Notes under the pieces: generated by a model
Seen by the model: the letters and a program-made list of their open reading frames with translations, nothing else
Database searches by the model: none
Told to the model about the DNA's origin: nothing
Translations under genes and position numbers: made by a program
Part shown: positions 9,351-18,957 of the stretch, piece after piece
Layout of the letters: every line of letters begins with the position of its first letter
Position numbering within the stretch: the stretch's first letter is position 1
Assembly (NCBI RefSeq): GCF_013373365.1
Contig: NZ_CP035925.1
Coordinates: 1,054,001 to 1,118,000 of the forward strand
DNA: 64,000 nucleotides
Direction of reading: 5' to 3'
DNA from: Lentibacillus sp. CBA3610
Lineage (GTDB): Bacteria > Bacillota > Bacilli > Bacillales > Amphibacillaceae

Positions 9351-9830
9351 TCAGCGTGTTTTCTTATAACGGGCCTTCCAATTATCAGCATAATCGCTGC
9401 GGGATAATTTAAATAAATGATTATAAGGCGCTACATCAATCTCTTTTTCTTTTAATTTTTTCCTTAAAAATTTGTGATCTCTTTTCGGGGTGGCTAAAAT
9501 ATATCCTTCGATCACTATTTCCTGTGTTATTTCATTGTTTTCTTTCTTTAGAGCGACTTCACCTATTTTACCAACAATTTTATGCCTTGCCACATCTCTA
9601 AATAATTCGGGTACTGGTGCTACTAATTCTTCCAGAAGTATTTTTTCATTTTCTCGCCACATATGTTTCGTATTGTTAACATAATATTCTTCCCAGTCCA
9701 TGTTAGAATTCCCGTCTTCTTTTGGCAATTGTTTCAGGAATTTACGAAACATAAAAAATCCGCCGATTCCCATGAGACTAATCAGCAAAATTCCCCATAA
9801 AATAATCAGAATGTCGTCAATTATTGACAT
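9351..9830 (-). CDS. yneK: YneK, DUF2621 membrane-anchored protein
   Basis: 159 residues after AGGTGATAAT. One N-terminal transmembrane segment (residues ~7-30) and a soluble domain containing MDWEEYYVNNTKHMWREN, as in B. subtilis YneK, which is also convergent to yneJ. Function unknown. No signal for secretion beyond the anchor; the soluble part most likely faces the cytoplasm given the basic residues after the span. Confidence 0.88.
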   Translation of the reverse strand: MSIIDDILIILWGILLISLMGIGGFFMFRKFLKQLPKEDGNSNMDWEEYYVNNTKHMWRENEKILLEELVAPVPELFRDVARHKIVGKIGEVALKKENNEITQEIVIEGYILATPKRDHKFLRKKLKEKEIDVAPYNHLFKLSRSDYADNWKARYKKTR

Positions 9831-9961
9831 ATTATCACCTATTTTGATTTTTGAATATATAAAATAACAATAATTTCCTTTAACTTTTAATTTCGATAGG
9901 CTATTATAGTACCATAAAGATAACCGGCAGAGGATGAGAATTTTTTACATTAACGAATAAC

Positions 9962-9980
9962 TGTACTATAATTTAGTACA
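9962..9980. promoter_or_regulatory. Perfect inverted repeat upstream of the histidine kinase gene
   Basis: TGTACTA, a 5-bp spacer and TAGTACA. It lies ~95 bp upstream of the kinase start in an AT-rich gap (9831-10075) that has no other recognisable gene. It may be an operator; no regulator is assigned. Confidence 0.4.
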
Positions 9981-10075
9981 ATTAATGGAGTATTTCATAC
10001 ATAATATTAGCATATATTCGTTAAATTTGTCATATGAATGACTGTGAGTAAATTAATAGGTAAGGAGGGCAAGAG

Positions 10076-11194
10076 ATGATTGACAAATATGGAAAAGAAT
10101 TGTCAGAATTCAACGAAAAAGAACAACATTCAACAACTCCCCGAAACCTTTACGAATTTTACAGTTTGGCTTCGTTACCTTCCTCAATCCTTAATTGGAT
10201 AGACAGAAACATGAACGGAATCATTACGCTATGGGATCAAAGTGGAGCAATTATTTACGTATCGAAATCGGCTGAACGGCTGGTAGGGTACACCGTGGCA
10301 GAAATGATTGGTACAAAATGGTATGAATGGATTTCTCCGGAAGATATCTCATATTTAAAAAAGAATCTGGATGTTATCCAAAGTGCTAAACAAGTTTTTA
10401 ATATTAACATTCAAAATGTGCACGGTAAAAACATCTGGACGGAAAATCAATTAACACCCATTCATGATGAAAGTGGCAACCATTATTATGTTTCTGCCAC
10501 AAAAGACATCACCGATAAAAAAGAAGTGGAAGAAATGATGATTCGGTCCGAAAAAATGTCAGTTGCCGGTCAGCTTGCAGCGGGCATTGCACATGAAATC
10601 CGAAACCCCCTTACATCGATCAAAGGCTTTTTGCAGCTTCTGCAGGCAGGTGTGAACAGAGAAGGCGAATATTATAAAATTATGGTCGATGAAATTGAAA
10701 AAATGGAGTCTATTACATCGGAATTATTATTCATTTCGAGACCGATGACAGATCACAAAGAATTGGAAAATTTACCGGGAATGATTAGTGATGTGGTTAC
10801 ATTACTGGAACCTCAAGCCGGTTTGAAAAATGTAGAGATTCTTTGGCAGCAGGACTTAAATCAGGACATAAATTGTGACCGCTCTCAAATTAAACAGGTT
10901 TTTATTAATCTATTGAAGAACGCTATTGAGGCAATGGAGGATTCCGGATACATAGAAGTCACTAATTACTTGCAGGATAATCAGGTTTTCATCGATATTA
11001 TTGATGAAGGCCCGGGCATACCCGAAGAAGTCATACATAAACTTGGAGAGCCCTTTTTTACGACAAAACAAAATGGAACAGGGCTTGGTCTGATGATTAC
11101 CCGGCAAATCCTGGAACGGCATGGGGGAAAGCTCGAAATACTGCAAAATGAAAAAGCCGGAACCACGTTCAGAGTTGTTTTGCCAAAACCATAA
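10076..11194 (+). CDS. PAS-domain sensor histidine kinase, sporulation-kinase type (KinA/KinE-like)
   Basis: 372 residues after AAGGAGG. A PAS domain spans residues ~42-150 (MNGIITLWDQSGAIIYVSKSAERLVGY) with a PAC segment, then a HisKA domain with His173 in AAGIAHEIRNPLTSIKGFLQL and a HATPase domain (N-box LLKNAIEAM, DEGPGIP, FFTTKQNGTGLGL). There is no membrane segment. The H-box closely resembles KinA/KinE-type kinases that feed the Spo0F-Spo0B-Spo0A phosphorelay, and no response regulator gene is adjacent. In B. subtilis this slot between yneK and citB holds cotM, sspP and sspO. A role in starting sporulation is inference. Confidence 0.9.
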   Translation: MIDKYGKELSEFNEKEQHSTTPRNLYEFYSLASLPSSILNWIDRNMNGIITLWDQSGAIIYVSKSAERLVGYTVAEMIGTKWYEWISPEDISYLKKNLDVIQSAKQVFNINIQNVHGKNIWTENQLTPIHDESGNHYYVSATKDITDKKEVEEMMIRSEKMSVAGQLAAGIAHEIRNPLTSIKGFLQLLQAGVNREGEYYKIMVDEIEKMESITSELLFISRPMTDHKELENLPGMISDVVTLLEPQAGLKNVEILWQQDLNQDINCDRSQIKQVFINLLKNAIEAMEDSGYIEVTNYLQDNQVFIDIIDEGPGIPEEVIHKLGEPFFTTKQNGTGLGLMITRQILERHGGKLEILQNEKAGTTFRVVLPKP

Positions 11195-11537
11195 AATAAA
11201 TGCTCATTAATTCAGTGGAGCGGTTTGCTCCACTGAAAATAAAAAACAAAGGCTAACTATTCGGACGGGTCCTGTGCAGGCACCTTTGTGACACGCGGGA
11301 TAAAAAAATCTTATCACTTTTTATAACTTATTAATATATGTCATTCACCAGGAAACGATTGTTTTATAGAATTATTTCATATAAGATATATTTGTAGGGG
11401 TTTTTTGCCAGATAGAAATAAATCTTTTTATCTGGCATTTCAAATCAGGATTATGCCGTAAGCCTTGGCAAAAATCCGATTTTCTAATCAGCATTAGGGT
11501 ATTGTGACAAAAGATGATAGGGAGGAGTATAGCTTTT
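11195..11537. other. 343-bp gap upstream of citB
   Basis: No gene is seen. A perfect 11-bp inverted repeat with a 5-nt loop (TTCAGTGGAGC at 11211-11221, GCTCCACTGAA at 11227-11237) follows the kinase gene but is followed by A-rich, not T-rich, sequence, so it is a poor intrinsic terminator on the plus strand. The rest is AT-rich leader. Bacillus citB is repressed by CcpC and CodY; I could not locate a convincing CcpC dyad. No ssp genes are present here. Confidence 0.5.
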
Positions 11538-14255
11538 ATGGGTATTGATGCGAAAAAACAATTCGAATTAAATGGCAAAACGTATAATTTTTACCAACTA
11601 AAAGCAATTGAAGATGCGAATCTGGGCAAAATATCCCGTCTTCCTTTTTCTGTTCGTGTGCTGTTGGAATCACTCATGCGCCAGCAGGATGGCCATGTCA
11701 TAAAAGATGAACATGTGGAAGGCTTGTCTAAATGGGGAACAAATAATGGCAGTGGTGTCGATGTACCATTTAAACCATCCCGGATTATCTTGCAGGATTT
11801 TACTGGTGTACCAGCTGTCGTTGACCTTGCTTCATTACGGAAAGCAATGGTTGACATGGGCGGCGAACCGGATAAAATTAATCCGGAAGTACCTGTAGAC
11901 TTGGTTATTGACCACTCTGTCCAAGTGGATCAATATGGTACCCCAAATGCACTTCAGGCAAACATGGAGCTGGAATTTGAACGCAATATGGAACGCTACG
12001 AATTCCTGCATTGGGCACAAAAAGCATTCGACAATTACCAGGCTGTGCCGCCTGCCACGGGAATCGTACACCAAGTAAACCTCGAGTATATCGCAAATGT
12101 TGTGCATGGTCTTGAAAATGAAGACGGCACTTATGATGCATTTCCGGATACGTTGTTCGGAACCGATTCACATACGACAATGATTAACGGTTTAGGCGTC
12201 CTCGGCTGGGGTGTCGGCGGTATTGAAGCTGAAGCCGGAATGCTCGGACAACCATCATATTTCCCAGCTCCGGATGTAATTGGCGTTAAATTTACCGGCA
12301 GTTTCCCACAAGGAACAACAGCAACTGACCTGGCTTTAAAAGTTACACAGGTTCTTCGTGAGAAAAATGTTGTCGGAAAATTTGTCGAGTATTTTGGTCC
12401 CGGGCTAAAGGACATGCCGCTTGCTGATCGTGCAACGATTTCCAACATGGCTCCTGAGTACGGGGCAACGTGCGGCTTCTTCCCTGTTGACGATGAAGCA
12501 TTAAGTTATCTTCGTTTAACAGGACGCAGTGAGGAGCAAATTGAACTGGTAGAAAAGTATTGTAAGGAAAATGATCTCTGGTATTCAGCTGATCAGGAAG
12601 ATCCTGAGTATACTGAAGTTGTTGAAATTAATTTATCAGAGCTTGAACCAAATCTTTCCGGACCTAAACGCCCGCAAGATTTAATTGCACTGTCCGATAT
12701 GAAAGAAGCGTTCAATAAAGCTATTACGGCGCCATCCGGAAACCAGGGCTTTGGCATGGATGAATCGGAGTTTGATAAAGAAGCAACAGTTGAGCATCCG
12801 AACGATGAAACGTCTAAAATGAAAACAGGTGCGCTCGCTATAGCTGCGATTACGTCCTGCACAAACACGTCGAACCCATACGTCATGCTTGGTGCCGGAT
12901 TACTCGCAAAAAATGCGGTAGAAAAAGGTTTGAAGGTACCTGAATATGTTAAAACATCACTGGCTCCAGGGTCTAAAGTCGTTACACGTTATCTGGATGA
13001 TTCAGGGTTACAGGAATATTTGAACCAGTTAGGCTTCAACCTTGTTGGCTATGGATGTACGACATGTATTGGAAACTCCGGTCCTCTGCGCCCGGAAATT
13101 GAAAAAGCAATTGAAGAAAGTGATTTAACGGTTTCTTCTGTATTATCAGGTAACCGTAACTTTGAAGGACGTATTCACCCGCTCGTCAAAGCCAACTACC
13201 TGGCATCACCGCCATTGGTTGTTGCATATGCACTGGCTGGGACGGTTGATGTTGATTTAAGCAAGGATCAACTTGGCACGGATGCAGACGGTGAACCTGT
13301 TTATTTGAAAGATATCTGGCCATCAATGGGAGATATCAAAGATGCTGTTCAATCTTCTGTAACACCGGAGATTTTCCGTAAAGAATACGAAAGAGTATTT
13401 GATTCAAATGAAAAATGGAATGAAATCCAAACGACTGATGAACCATTATTCGAATGGGACAGTGAATCAACATACATTCAAAATCCGCCATTCTTTGAAG
13501 GGTTATCAAAAGAAGCAGGTTCAGTTAAGTCGCTGGATAATCTGCGGGTGATTGGTAAATTCGGTGACTCTGTAACAACTGACCATATTTCACCGGCCGG
13601 AGCTATCGCAAAAGATATGCCAGCTGGACAATACTTACAAGAAAAAGGTGTATCACCGCGAAACTTTAACTCTTACGGATCACGCCGTGGTAATCATGAA
13701 GTTATGATGCGTGGCACGTTTGCCAATATCCGTATCCGCAACTTGCTGGCACAGGGTAAAGAAGGCGGCTATACGACATATTGGCCAACTGGTGAACTGA
13801 TGCCATTTTATGATGCTGCCATGAAATATCAGGAAGACGATACCGGATTGATGGTTATCGGCGGAAAAGATTACGGAATGGGCTCCTCGCGTGACTGGGC
13901 TGCTAAAGGTACAAACCTGCTCGGCATAAAGACAGTCATTGCTGAAAGCTTTGAACGTATTCACCGTTCAAACCTGGTTATGATGGGTGTGCTGCCATTA
14001 CAGTTTGAAAAAGGTGATAGTGCTGATAAACTGGGACTCACCGGCAAAGAAACATATACTGTAGAAATCGATGAAAATGTGAAACCACATGATCGCATTA
14101 AAGTAACAGCTGTTGATGAAGATGGAAACACAACCGAATTTAATGCTGTTGCCCGCTTCGACAGTGATGTTGAAGTTGACTACTATCGCCACGGCGGTAT
14201 TTTACAAATGGTATTGCGGAATAAACTTGAGCCTGCTGATAATGTTGTGCAATAA
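11538..14255 (+). CDS. citB: Aconitate hydratase (aconitase A)
   Basis: Converts citrate to isocitrate in the TCA cycle; without its cluster, Bacillus CitB can bind RNA. 905 residues. The ATG at 11538 is preferred because GGGAGGAG lies just upstream; the in-frame ATG at 11514 precedes that site. The [4Fe-4S] ligands are Cys441 (SCTNTSNP), Cys507 and Cys510 ([12 protein letters not shown]). The swivel domain follows from about residue 690 ([10 protein letters not shown]). Single-gene unit with a strong terminator at 14269. Confidence 0.98.
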   Translation: MGIDAKKQFELNGKTYNFYQLKAIEDANLGKISRLPFSVRVLLESLMRQQDGHVIKDEHVEGLSKWGTNNGSGVDVPFKPSRIILQDFTGVPAVVDLASLRKAMVDMGGEPDKINPEVPVDLVIDHSVQVDQYGTPNALQANMELEFERNMERYEFLHWAQKAFDNYQAVPPATGIVHQVNLEYIANVVHGLENEDGTYDAFPDTLFGTDSHTTMINGLGVLGWGVGGIEAEAGMLGQPSYFPAPDVIGVKFTGSFPQGTTATDLALKVTQVLREKNVVGKFVEYFGPGLKDMPLADRATISNMAPEYGATCGFFPVDDEALSYLRLTGRSEEQIELVEKYCKENDLWYSADQEDPEYTEVVEINLSELEPNLSGPKRPQDLIALSDMKEAFNKAITAPSGNQGFGMDESEFDKEATVEHPNDETSKMKTGALAIAAITSCTNTSNPYVMLGAGLLAKNAVEKGLKVPEYVKTSLAPGSKVVTRYLDDSGLQEYLNQLGFNLVGYGCTTCIGNSGPLRPEIEKAIEESDLTVSSVLSGNRNFEGRIHPLVKANYLASPPLVVAYALAGTVDVDLSKDQLGTDADGEPVYLKDIWPSMGDIKDAVQSSVTPEIFRKEYERVFDSNEKWNEIQTTDEPLFEWDSESTYIQNPPFFEGLSKEAGSVKSLDNLRVIGKFGDSVTTDHISPAGAIAKDMPAGQYLQEKGVSPRNFNSYGSRRGNHEVMMRGTFANIRIRNLLAQGKEGGYTTYWPTGELMPFYDAAMKYQEDDTGLMVIGGKDYGMGSSRDWAAKGTNLLGIKTVIAESFERIHRSNLVMMGVLPLQFEKGDSADKLGLTGKETYTVEIDENVKPHDRIKVTAVDEDGNTTEFNAVARFDSDVEVDYYRHGGILQMVLRNKLEPADNVVQ

Positions 14256-14268
14256 GCTTAAAAACAGA

Positions 14269-14306
14269 AGCCAATACACCGTACTTATGGTGTATTGGCT
14301 TTTTTT
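14269..14306 (+). terminator. citB terminator
   Basis: Perfect 12-bp stem AGCCAATACACC / GGTGTATTGGCT, 8-nt loop, followed by seven T residues. Confidence 0.95.
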
Positions 14307-14340
14307 GCATAGGCTAATTTAGTAAACCCTGTTGTTTTTA

Positions 14341-14625
14341 ATCTCGCAGTAGATATAAAATGCGACACAGAGTGAGTAAGTCTGTTCGTAGCATTTAGTG
14401 AGACTCTCTAACCTCGCAGCTGGAATATACATGGTGCTCGTCGTGTTGCAAGAGAACTCGTTGATGCAGCACTCCTCGCAACTCGTAGCTTATTCGGTTG
14501 GAGATTTGCTCGTCGCTTTCCGGAGCGGTGTCATTGCACACAAATTTTTGCTATGTCGCAGTTTTGGATCTTTCGGCAAGAGCAACAATCTTTGACAAAC
14601 AGGCTTTGCGCATAAAAGAGGTTGT
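14341..14625. repeat. GC-rich composite repeat R1 filling the citB-yneN gap
   Basis: This 285-bp stretch has no supported gene. It includes the module at 14434-14518 (GTGCTCGTCGTGTTGCAAG ... GCAGCACTCCTCGCAACTCG ... TTGCTCGTCGCT) shared with 58421-58504. Its right side carries CGGAGCGGTGTCATTGCAC, the reverse complement of a segment at the left end of the R3 repeat near 58355, and CAACAATCTTTGACAAACAG resembles the right end of R3. It is a partial or rearranged copy of the same composite element. Confidence 0.75.
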
Positions 14626-14724
14626 TTATGAACAACTTATGACAATAGCTTGTTTAACTTTACATATTCAATAAATAGCAGGTACGATAGAAGTATATTA
14701 ATCGCTATGTTAGGGGATACATTA

Positions 14725-15297
14725 ATGGTTAAACGAGTCTTGGGAGTCGCACTGCTGGTGTTTATGATTAGTATGACAGTAATCAGTTTTACCGATACAG
14801 ATGAAAGTGCAAATAATGCTGAACAAGACAGTTCTGAAGGTGCGGGAATCGTCCCGCCTGGTGAAACAGGGATTGAAGAAGGAAAAGTTGCTCCGGATTT
14901 TGAAGTGGAAACACTTTCGGGGGATACATTCCGATTGTCTGATTTGCGTGGCAGGAAAGTCATCATGAATTTTTGGGCCTCCTGGTGTGGGCCTTGTAAA
15001 GAAGAGATGCCCGAAATGCAGGCGTTTTATGAAGATTACGGCGACCAAGTGGAAGTTGTAGCTGTTAATCTGACCGGAAATGATTCAAGCATTGAAGATG
15101 TCCGTGAATATATTGATCAGAACGGCTATACGTATCCTGTTCCGTTGGATAAGGACTCTGAAATTCAAGATCAATATTCCATTTATAACATCCCAACGAC
15201 TTACTTTATCGGAACTGACGGTAAAGTACAGGAACCACCAAAGCTTGGCCCAATGGATTACGATTATATGGTGGATATGATGGAAAAATTAACATAA
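14725..15297 (+). CDS. yneN: YneN, membrane-anchored thioredoxin-like (TlpA/ResA family) oxidoreductase
   Basis: 190 residues from ATG 14725 (TAGGGGA upstream); an earlier in-frame ATG at 14650 lacks a site. An N-terminal signal-anchor (MVKRVLGVALLVFMISMTVISF) and an acidic linker precede a thioredoxin fold with the WASWCGPCKEE active site and cis-proline segment YNIPTTYFIG. It should work on the outer face of the membrane as a thiol-disulfide exchanger, possibly re-reduced by CcdA encoded at 7352. The position between citB and tlp is that of B. subtilis yneN, whose substrate is unknown. Confidence 0.9.
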   Translation: MVKRVLGVALLVFMISMTVISFTDTDESANNAEQDSSEGAGIVPPGETGIEEGKVAPDFEVETLSGDTFRLSDLRGRKVIMNFWASWCGPCKEEMPEMQAFYEDYGDQVEVVAVNLTGNDSSIEDVREYIDQNGYTYPVPLDKDSEIQDQYSIYNIPTTYFIGTDGKVQEPPKLGPMDYDYMVDMMEKLT

Positions 15298-15397
15298 TAC
15301 TTGGATAAATTTTGAAAGAAATGGCCATACTACTCTTAAATACATTAATTTCAAAAAGAAAGAATTTTTGAATAATGTTAAGAAGGAGTGGATAACG

Positions 15398-15541
15398 ATT
15401 TCTTTAAAAAAGCGATTATCTTTTGATGAACTTGTACAGGAAAACCGTAAAGAAATTTTGCAGGATGAATCAGTTTTAGAAAGAATTGAGCAAAATATGG
15501 AAACAAAAATGCATCAATCTTTAGATAAAGAGCGTGCATAG
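15398..15541 (+). CDS. FbpB-like small basic protein, apparent AUU start
   Basis: 47 codons giving SLKKRLSFDELVQENRKEIL then DESVLERIEQNMETKMH and a short tail. The pattern matches the small Fur-regulated basic protein FbpB family of Bacillus, which helps an iron-responsive small RNA silence targets. No in-frame ATG, GTG or TTG exists before the conserved SLKKR, yet AAGGAG lies at 15384-15388, 9 bp before ATT at 15398, so initiation at AUU is the simplest reading. No good Fur box was seen upstream. Alternatively it could be a non-functional remnant. Confidence 0.65.
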   Translation: MSLKKRLSFDELVQENRKEILQDESVLERIEQNMETKMHQSLDKERA

Positions 15542-15685
15542 CAGGAAATGCCTTGTCCATTTTGGTAAAGATTGCGGCGGCCAATAAGAACGGGCTTTTT
15601 CTTTTGTATATTATCACTGTTTCGGTAAAAAATTAAATTAGACACACCTTTTAAGGTGACATCAAATTGATCAAGGAGGATTTAA

Positions 15686-15910
15686 GTGGCTGATAAATAC
15701 AACAACAAACCTAAACCGGATGACCGAAGTGATAATGTTGAAAAATTACAGGACATGGTACAGGATACCATTCAAAATATTGAAGAAGCTCATGATACGA
15801 TGCAACATAGCTCCGGTGAAGAAAAAGAAAAGATTGAAGCGAAAAACAGACGACGTGAAGAAGCGATTGAAGGTATGCGTCGGGAAATTAAAGATGAGGC
15901 GAAAAAATAA
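15686..15910 (+). CDS. tlp: Tlp, small acid-soluble spore protein
   Basis: 74 residues from GTG 15686 after AAGGAGGATTTAA. MADKYNNKPKPDDRSDNVEKLQ and the following helix QDTIQNIEEAHDTM are typical of Tlp, a minor SASP made in the forespore under sigma-G/F. Highly charged, no cysteine (the old name thioredoxin-like is misleading). It is positioned between yneN and yneP as in B. subtilis. This is direct evidence for an endospore former. Confidence 0.93.
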   Translation: MADKYNNKPKPDDRSDNVEKLQDMVQDTIQNIEEAHDTMQHSSGEEKEKIEAKNRRREEAIEGMRREIKDEAKK

Positions 15911-15914
15911 CGTT

Positions 15915-15949
15915 AACCTCAAGCCATTGAATAATGGTTTGAGGTTTTA
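15915..15949 (+). terminator. tlp terminator
   Basis: AACCTCAAGCCATT pairs with AATGGTTTGAGGTT (one G-T wobble) and ends in TTTT. Confidence 0.8.
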
Positions 15950-16030
15950 ACGTTCATGCAAATACGCCTATTTTAAAAAGAAAATATGATAAACTGTTTT
16001 ATAGACAAACTGATTTAGGGGGAAGCAAAA

Positions 16031-16456
16031 TTGCATAAAACAAACACACCAATTGAAGTAAGATATCAGGAAACCGATCAGATGGGCGTTGTTTACCACG
16101 CCAACTATCTTGTCTGGTTCGAAATCGGCCGTACAAAATATATTGAAAGCCTCGGTCTTACATATACCGATATGGAAAAGCATAATATCGTCTCCCCGGT
16201 GGTTGATGCTCAAATAAATTTTAAAAAACCTGTTCACTATGGTGAAAAAGCAGCTGTTGAAACGTGGATTGATACATATGATGGTATCCGGACTGTATAT
16301 GGCTATCATATTTTCAAGGAAAACGGTGAAATAGCTGTTAGCGGGACGACAAAACATGTGATTGTTCACAAGGAATCTTTTCGGCCAATGTCATTGCGAA
16401 AAGCTTTTCCTGAATGGCATCAGGTATATTTACAGCAAGTGAATGGAGAATCCTGA
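16031..16456 (+). CDS. yneP: YneP, acyl-CoA thioesterase (hot-dog fold)
   Basis: 141 residues from TTG 16031 after AGGGGGAAGC. The N-terminal signature VRYQETDQMGVVYHANYLVWFEIGR is that of 4-hydroxybenzoyl-CoA thioesterase/YbgC-type hot-dog enzymes, including the Asp in the active-site loop. It probably hydrolyses short- or medium-chain acyl-CoA; the substrate is not defined for YneP. Its stop overlaps the start of yneQ (ATGA), so the two are translationally coupled. Confidence 0.92.
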   Translation: MHKTNTPIEVRYQETDQMGVVYHANYLVWFEIGRTKYIESLGLTYTDMEKHNIVSPVVDAQINFKKPVHYGEKAAVETWIDTYDGIRTVYGYHIFKENGEIAVSGTTKHVIVHKESFRPMSLRKAFPEWHQVYLQQVNGES

Positions 16457-16755
16457 TGGCTTTTGGCATTAATCGGAATGAATTGAAAAAATGGAAAACA
16501 GAAGTGGAAAATGGCCATATAAGTTTTTTAACCCATTATTGGATTGATGAACGGTTCCCCGGATGTGATACAGTAACGAAAGTCGGATGTAATGATATGG
16601 AAAAACTGATTGCCTGGGGAGCAAAATATGGGTTAAAACCGAATTGGATTCATAGGGATAAACATCATCCGCATTTTGATTTGTTCGGCGAAAAGCAAGT
16701 AAGCATATTAAGAACTGAGAAGCAGTGGGAACAAATCAACAGGTTTGATTTATAG
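16456..16755 (+). CDS. yneQ: YneQ, conserved protein of unknown function
   Basis: 99 residues beginning at ATG 16456, which overlaps the yneP stop by one base; GGAGA lies upstream. It contains EVENGHISFLTHYWIDERFPGC and a conserved HRDKHHPHFDLFG segment near the C-terminus, as in Bacillus YneQ. The cluster of His/Asp residues could suggest metal binding, but no function is known. A hairpin terminator at 16782 follows. Confidence 0.85.
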   Translation: MAFGINRNELKKWKTEVENGHISFLTHYWIDERFPGCDTVTKVGCNDMEKLIAWGAKYGLKPNWIHRDKHHPHFDLFGEKQVSILRTEKQWEQINRFDL

Positions 16756-16781
16756 ATCAGACTTATTCAAAAATCATGAAA

Positions 16782-16808
16782 AAGAGGCGCTCTGATAACG
16801 CCTCTTAA
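16782..16808. terminator. Convergent terminator between yneQ and yneR
   Basis: Perfect 8-bp stem AAGAGGCG / CGCCTCTT with a 9-nt loop, at the meeting 3' ends of two genes. Confidence 0.7.
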
Positions 16809-17089
16809 TTATAAATGAACGCCGGTTCCTGTTTATTGTCATCCAGCTGGATCGTCAAATCCTTCCCATCGAAATACCAAGCGTCTTTATTTTCCACGAA
16901 GAACGTGATTCCCGCTTTAACCTTTGAAGCATATATATCATCTGGCGTATCATTGCTGACACCTAACGAGAATCCGGGTATTTGTCCGCCAAATCCGTAC
17001 CGGACAAAAAAACGCAAATAGGATTGATCATCCAAATCGAATTCTTCTTTATACCACTTTGCAGCTTCGTTCGTTATGCTTAAATTCAA
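16805..17089 (-). CDS. yneR: YneR, HesB-like (A-type carrier fold) protein without cluster cysteines
   Basis: About 94 residues from a TTG at 17089, 8 bp downstream of AAGGAG; a GTG at 17098 falls inside that ribosome site. The sequence NLSITNEAAKWYKEEFDL followed by YLRFFVRYGFGGQIPGFSLG has the HesB/IscA beta-barrel pattern, but the three cysteines used by true Fe-S carriers are absent. So it is unlikely to carry a cluster in the IscA manner. Function unknown in B. subtilis as well. Confidence 0.88.
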   Translation of the reverse strand: MNLSITNEAAKWYKEEFDLDDQSYLRFFVRYGFGGQIPGFSLGVSNDTPDDIYASKVKAGITFFVENKDAWYFDGKDLTIQLDDNKQEPAFIYN

Positions 17090-17114
17090 ATTGATCACTC
17101 CTTGAGGGACTCGG

Positions 17115-17339
17115 CTATTTTTCTCGTTTTTCAGGTACTAAATCGACACCACCAGCATGAAAAGGGTGGCATTTACTGATTCGCCGCATAGTCAGATAAC
17201 CACCCTTGAGAAATCCAAATCGCCGGAAAGCTTCCAGTCCATATTCAGAACATGTGGGAAAAAACCTGCATGTCGGTGGTTTAAATGGACTGATAGCCTT
17301 CCTGTAAAATTTAATCAGGCCGATAAAGATATATTTCAT
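17115..17339 (-). CDS. yidD: YidD family membrane protein insertion efficiency factor
   Basis: 74 residues. The motif [31 protein letters not shown] is the YidD (haemolysin-like) signature with paired cysteines. YidD is an amphipathic membrane-associated protein thought to assist YidC/SpoIIIJ-type insertion. It starts six bases past the folE2 stop with its ribosome site AAGGATAAATAAT inside the end of folE2, so the two form an operon here. Confidence 0.92.
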   Translation of the reverse strand: MKYIFIGLIKFYRKAISPFKPPTCRFFPTCSEYGLEAFRRFGFLKGGYLTMRRISKCHPFHAGGVDLVPEKREK

Positions 17340-17344
17340 ATTAT

Positions 17345-18286
17345 TTATCCTTCCTGAAGTTCGTCCTGCACTTTATCATACGTTACTGACGCTATAGCAT
17401 CATGCATATGAATGGACTCTTCATTACGGCATTGAACCTGAAACCTGGTGACAAACGGCATTTCGTATAAATCAGCCGCTACAAGCCGTGTTAAATCTTC
17501 AACGAAACGGGGATTTTCATATGCCTGTTCGGTAACTATTTTTTCGTCAGGCCGTTTTAGAACAGGGTGCAACCTGGCACTGGCATTGCTTTCTGCTGCC
17601 TCGAGCAGAAATTCTTTCCAATCGGTTGTATCCTCATCGAAATCCTCTGCCAATGATACAGTCATGGTAACCTCCCCGCGCTGGTTGTGGGCACTGTATT
17701 CACTGATTTCTTTCGAGCAAGGGCAGAGAGTCGTAATCAGTGATGATAAAGTAGCTTCCACAGTGAATCCTGCGAGTGTATCATAGTTCACACAAATGGT
17801 AACATCCGCATGGTTCATGCCGGAAAGTTCTGATTGAGGGCCCCGGCGCTCATAAAACCACGGAAAACTCACCTTGATTTTGGCGTCCTTTTGGTTTAAC
17901 CGTTCGGCCAGGTCTTTCGTGAATGTCTTAAGTGATTTTAAGTCAATGACAAAACCGATTTGATGAAAAGCCTGAAGCTGCTCTGTAAAACGGCTCATAT
18001 TGGTGCCTTTACTGGATTTATTAATGCTCGATGAAAACTCAAACTCAGCAATTGTTGTTTGTGTTTTTGGCTCGAGGTTACTCGCAACAGTAATCGGATG
18101 TTTTACATTAGCGATTCCAACTGCATCAAGATCAAATAGAAAATCTTCCTTTGTATTTTGTAAATCAGCCATTTTGCTTTTTTCACTTGGTTTTGTTCTA
18201 GGACCGGGCTCGACAGAACCAAATAGTTGATGACGTTGTGCTTTATCCGGTAACTGTTTCTTTAAGATTGTTCTAGCTTTATTCAT
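17345..18286 (-). CDS. folE2: GTP cyclohydrolase FolE2 (type IB)
   Basis: First enzyme of folate synthesis, converting GTP to 7,8-dihydroneopterin triphosphate. 313 residues, family length. The active-site segment [20 protein letters not shown] at residues ~185-203 contains the conserved Cys188/Cys190 and His of the COG1469 (FolE2) family, unrelated in sequence to FolE1. FolE2 does not need zinc and is often Zur-controlled as a backup for zinc-dependent FolE; no clear Zur box was seen. A dihydrofolate reductase gene lies at the right end of the window. Confidence 0.93.
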   Translation of the reverse strand: MNKARTILKKQLPDKAQRHQLFGSVEPGPRTKPSEKSKMADLQNTKEDFLFDLDAVGIANVKHPITVASNLEPKTQTTIAEFEFSSSINKSSKGTNMSRFTEQLQAFHQIGFVIDLKSLKTFTKDLAERLNQKDAKIKVSFPWFYERRGPQSELSGMNHADVTICVNYDTLAGFTVEATLSSLITTLCPCSKEISEYSAHNQRGEVTMTVSLAEDFDEDTTDWKEFLLEAAESNASARLHPVLKRPDEKIVTEQAYENPRFVEDLTRLVAADLYEMPFVTRFQVQCRNEESIHMHDAIASVTYDKVQDELQEG

Positions 18287-18375
18287 AACGATCTGTGACC
18301 CCTTCCAATTATATCTGTTACTTACATAGTATACTAAAAGTTAAAATAAAGATTCAATTTATTGGTTTCGTATGG

Positions 18376-18957
18376 TTACATCCATGTGATTTTCGGTTCG
18401 GTTTTATTTTTAATCCGCTTGATATTTTCACGGTGACGGTAAAACACAAAAATCGTTAAACCGGCTGTTACGATAATCAGGCCCAAATCCCGAAAAAGAA
18501 TGGAAACAATCACTGCTATGATACCGGTAACCATGGAGGACAGGGAAACATATTTGGAAAAATATAAAGTCATCAGAAATGAGGCTACCATCACAACGAA
18601 TAATACAGGATTAATACCCAAAATAATCCCGCCTGATGTTGCTACAGCTTTTCCGCCATTGAATTTGGCAAATAAAGGATAGGTATGGCCGAGAACTGCA
18701 AATAAACCGATTCCCAATCGAAATGCTTCCACATCGAAAAATAAAGGAAGTACCGTTGCAAGCGTACCTTTTAATATATCTGCCAACGTCACGATTATGC
18801 CGGCTTTCATACCCAGAACCCGGAATGTGTTGGTTGCCCCCAGGTTGCCGCTGCCGCGTTCTCTGATATCAATATTGTAACCAAGTTTTCCGACAATAAC
18901 GCCGGAGGGCAGAGACCCCAATAAATACGCAATAATAGCAAATACGATAAATTCCAT
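18376..18957 (-). CDS. plsY: PlsY, acyl-phosphate:glycerol-3-phosphate acyltransferase
   Basis: Membrane enzyme that makes lysophosphatidic acid from acyl-phosphate (supplied by PlsX). About 193 residues with several membrane spans. The ATG at 18957 aligns with the start of B. subtilis PlsY (18 residues before the SGV motif); a GTG at 18969 is also possible. Conserved loops are [31 protein letters not shown] and [11 protein letters not shown]. The position matches yneS of B. subtilis, transcribed opposite to parEC. Confidence 0.95.
   Translation of the reverse strand: MEFIVFAIIAYLLGSLPSGVIVGKLGYNIDIRERGSGNLGATNTFRVLGMKAGIIVTLADILKGTLATVLPLFFDVEAFRLGIGLFAVLGHTYPLFAKFNGGKAVATSGGIILGINPVLFVVMVASFLMTLYFSKYVSLSSMVTGIIAVIVSILFRDLGLIIVTAGLTIFVFYRHRENIKRIKNKTEPKITWM

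Noticed and set aside
11211-11237. Perfect 11-bp inverted repeat after the histidine kinase gene as an intrinsic terminator
   Set aside because: The stem is followed by AAAATAAAAAAC, not a T-run, on the plus strand, so it is listed only as a structure in the gap.
11311-11420. CcpC dyad in the citB leader
   Set aside because: Several AT-rich TTAT/ATAA pairs exist, but none has the ATAA-N7-TTAT spacing convincingly.
14398-14595. Short open frame inside repeat R1 as a gene
   Set aside because: It lies entirely in repeat sequence shared with other gaps, has no ribosome site and no recognisable protein features.
15645-15658. CACCTTTTAAGGTG palindrome before tlp as a regulator site or terminator
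   Set aside because: No T-run and only a 2-nt loop; it is short enough to occur by chance and has no known cognate regulator.
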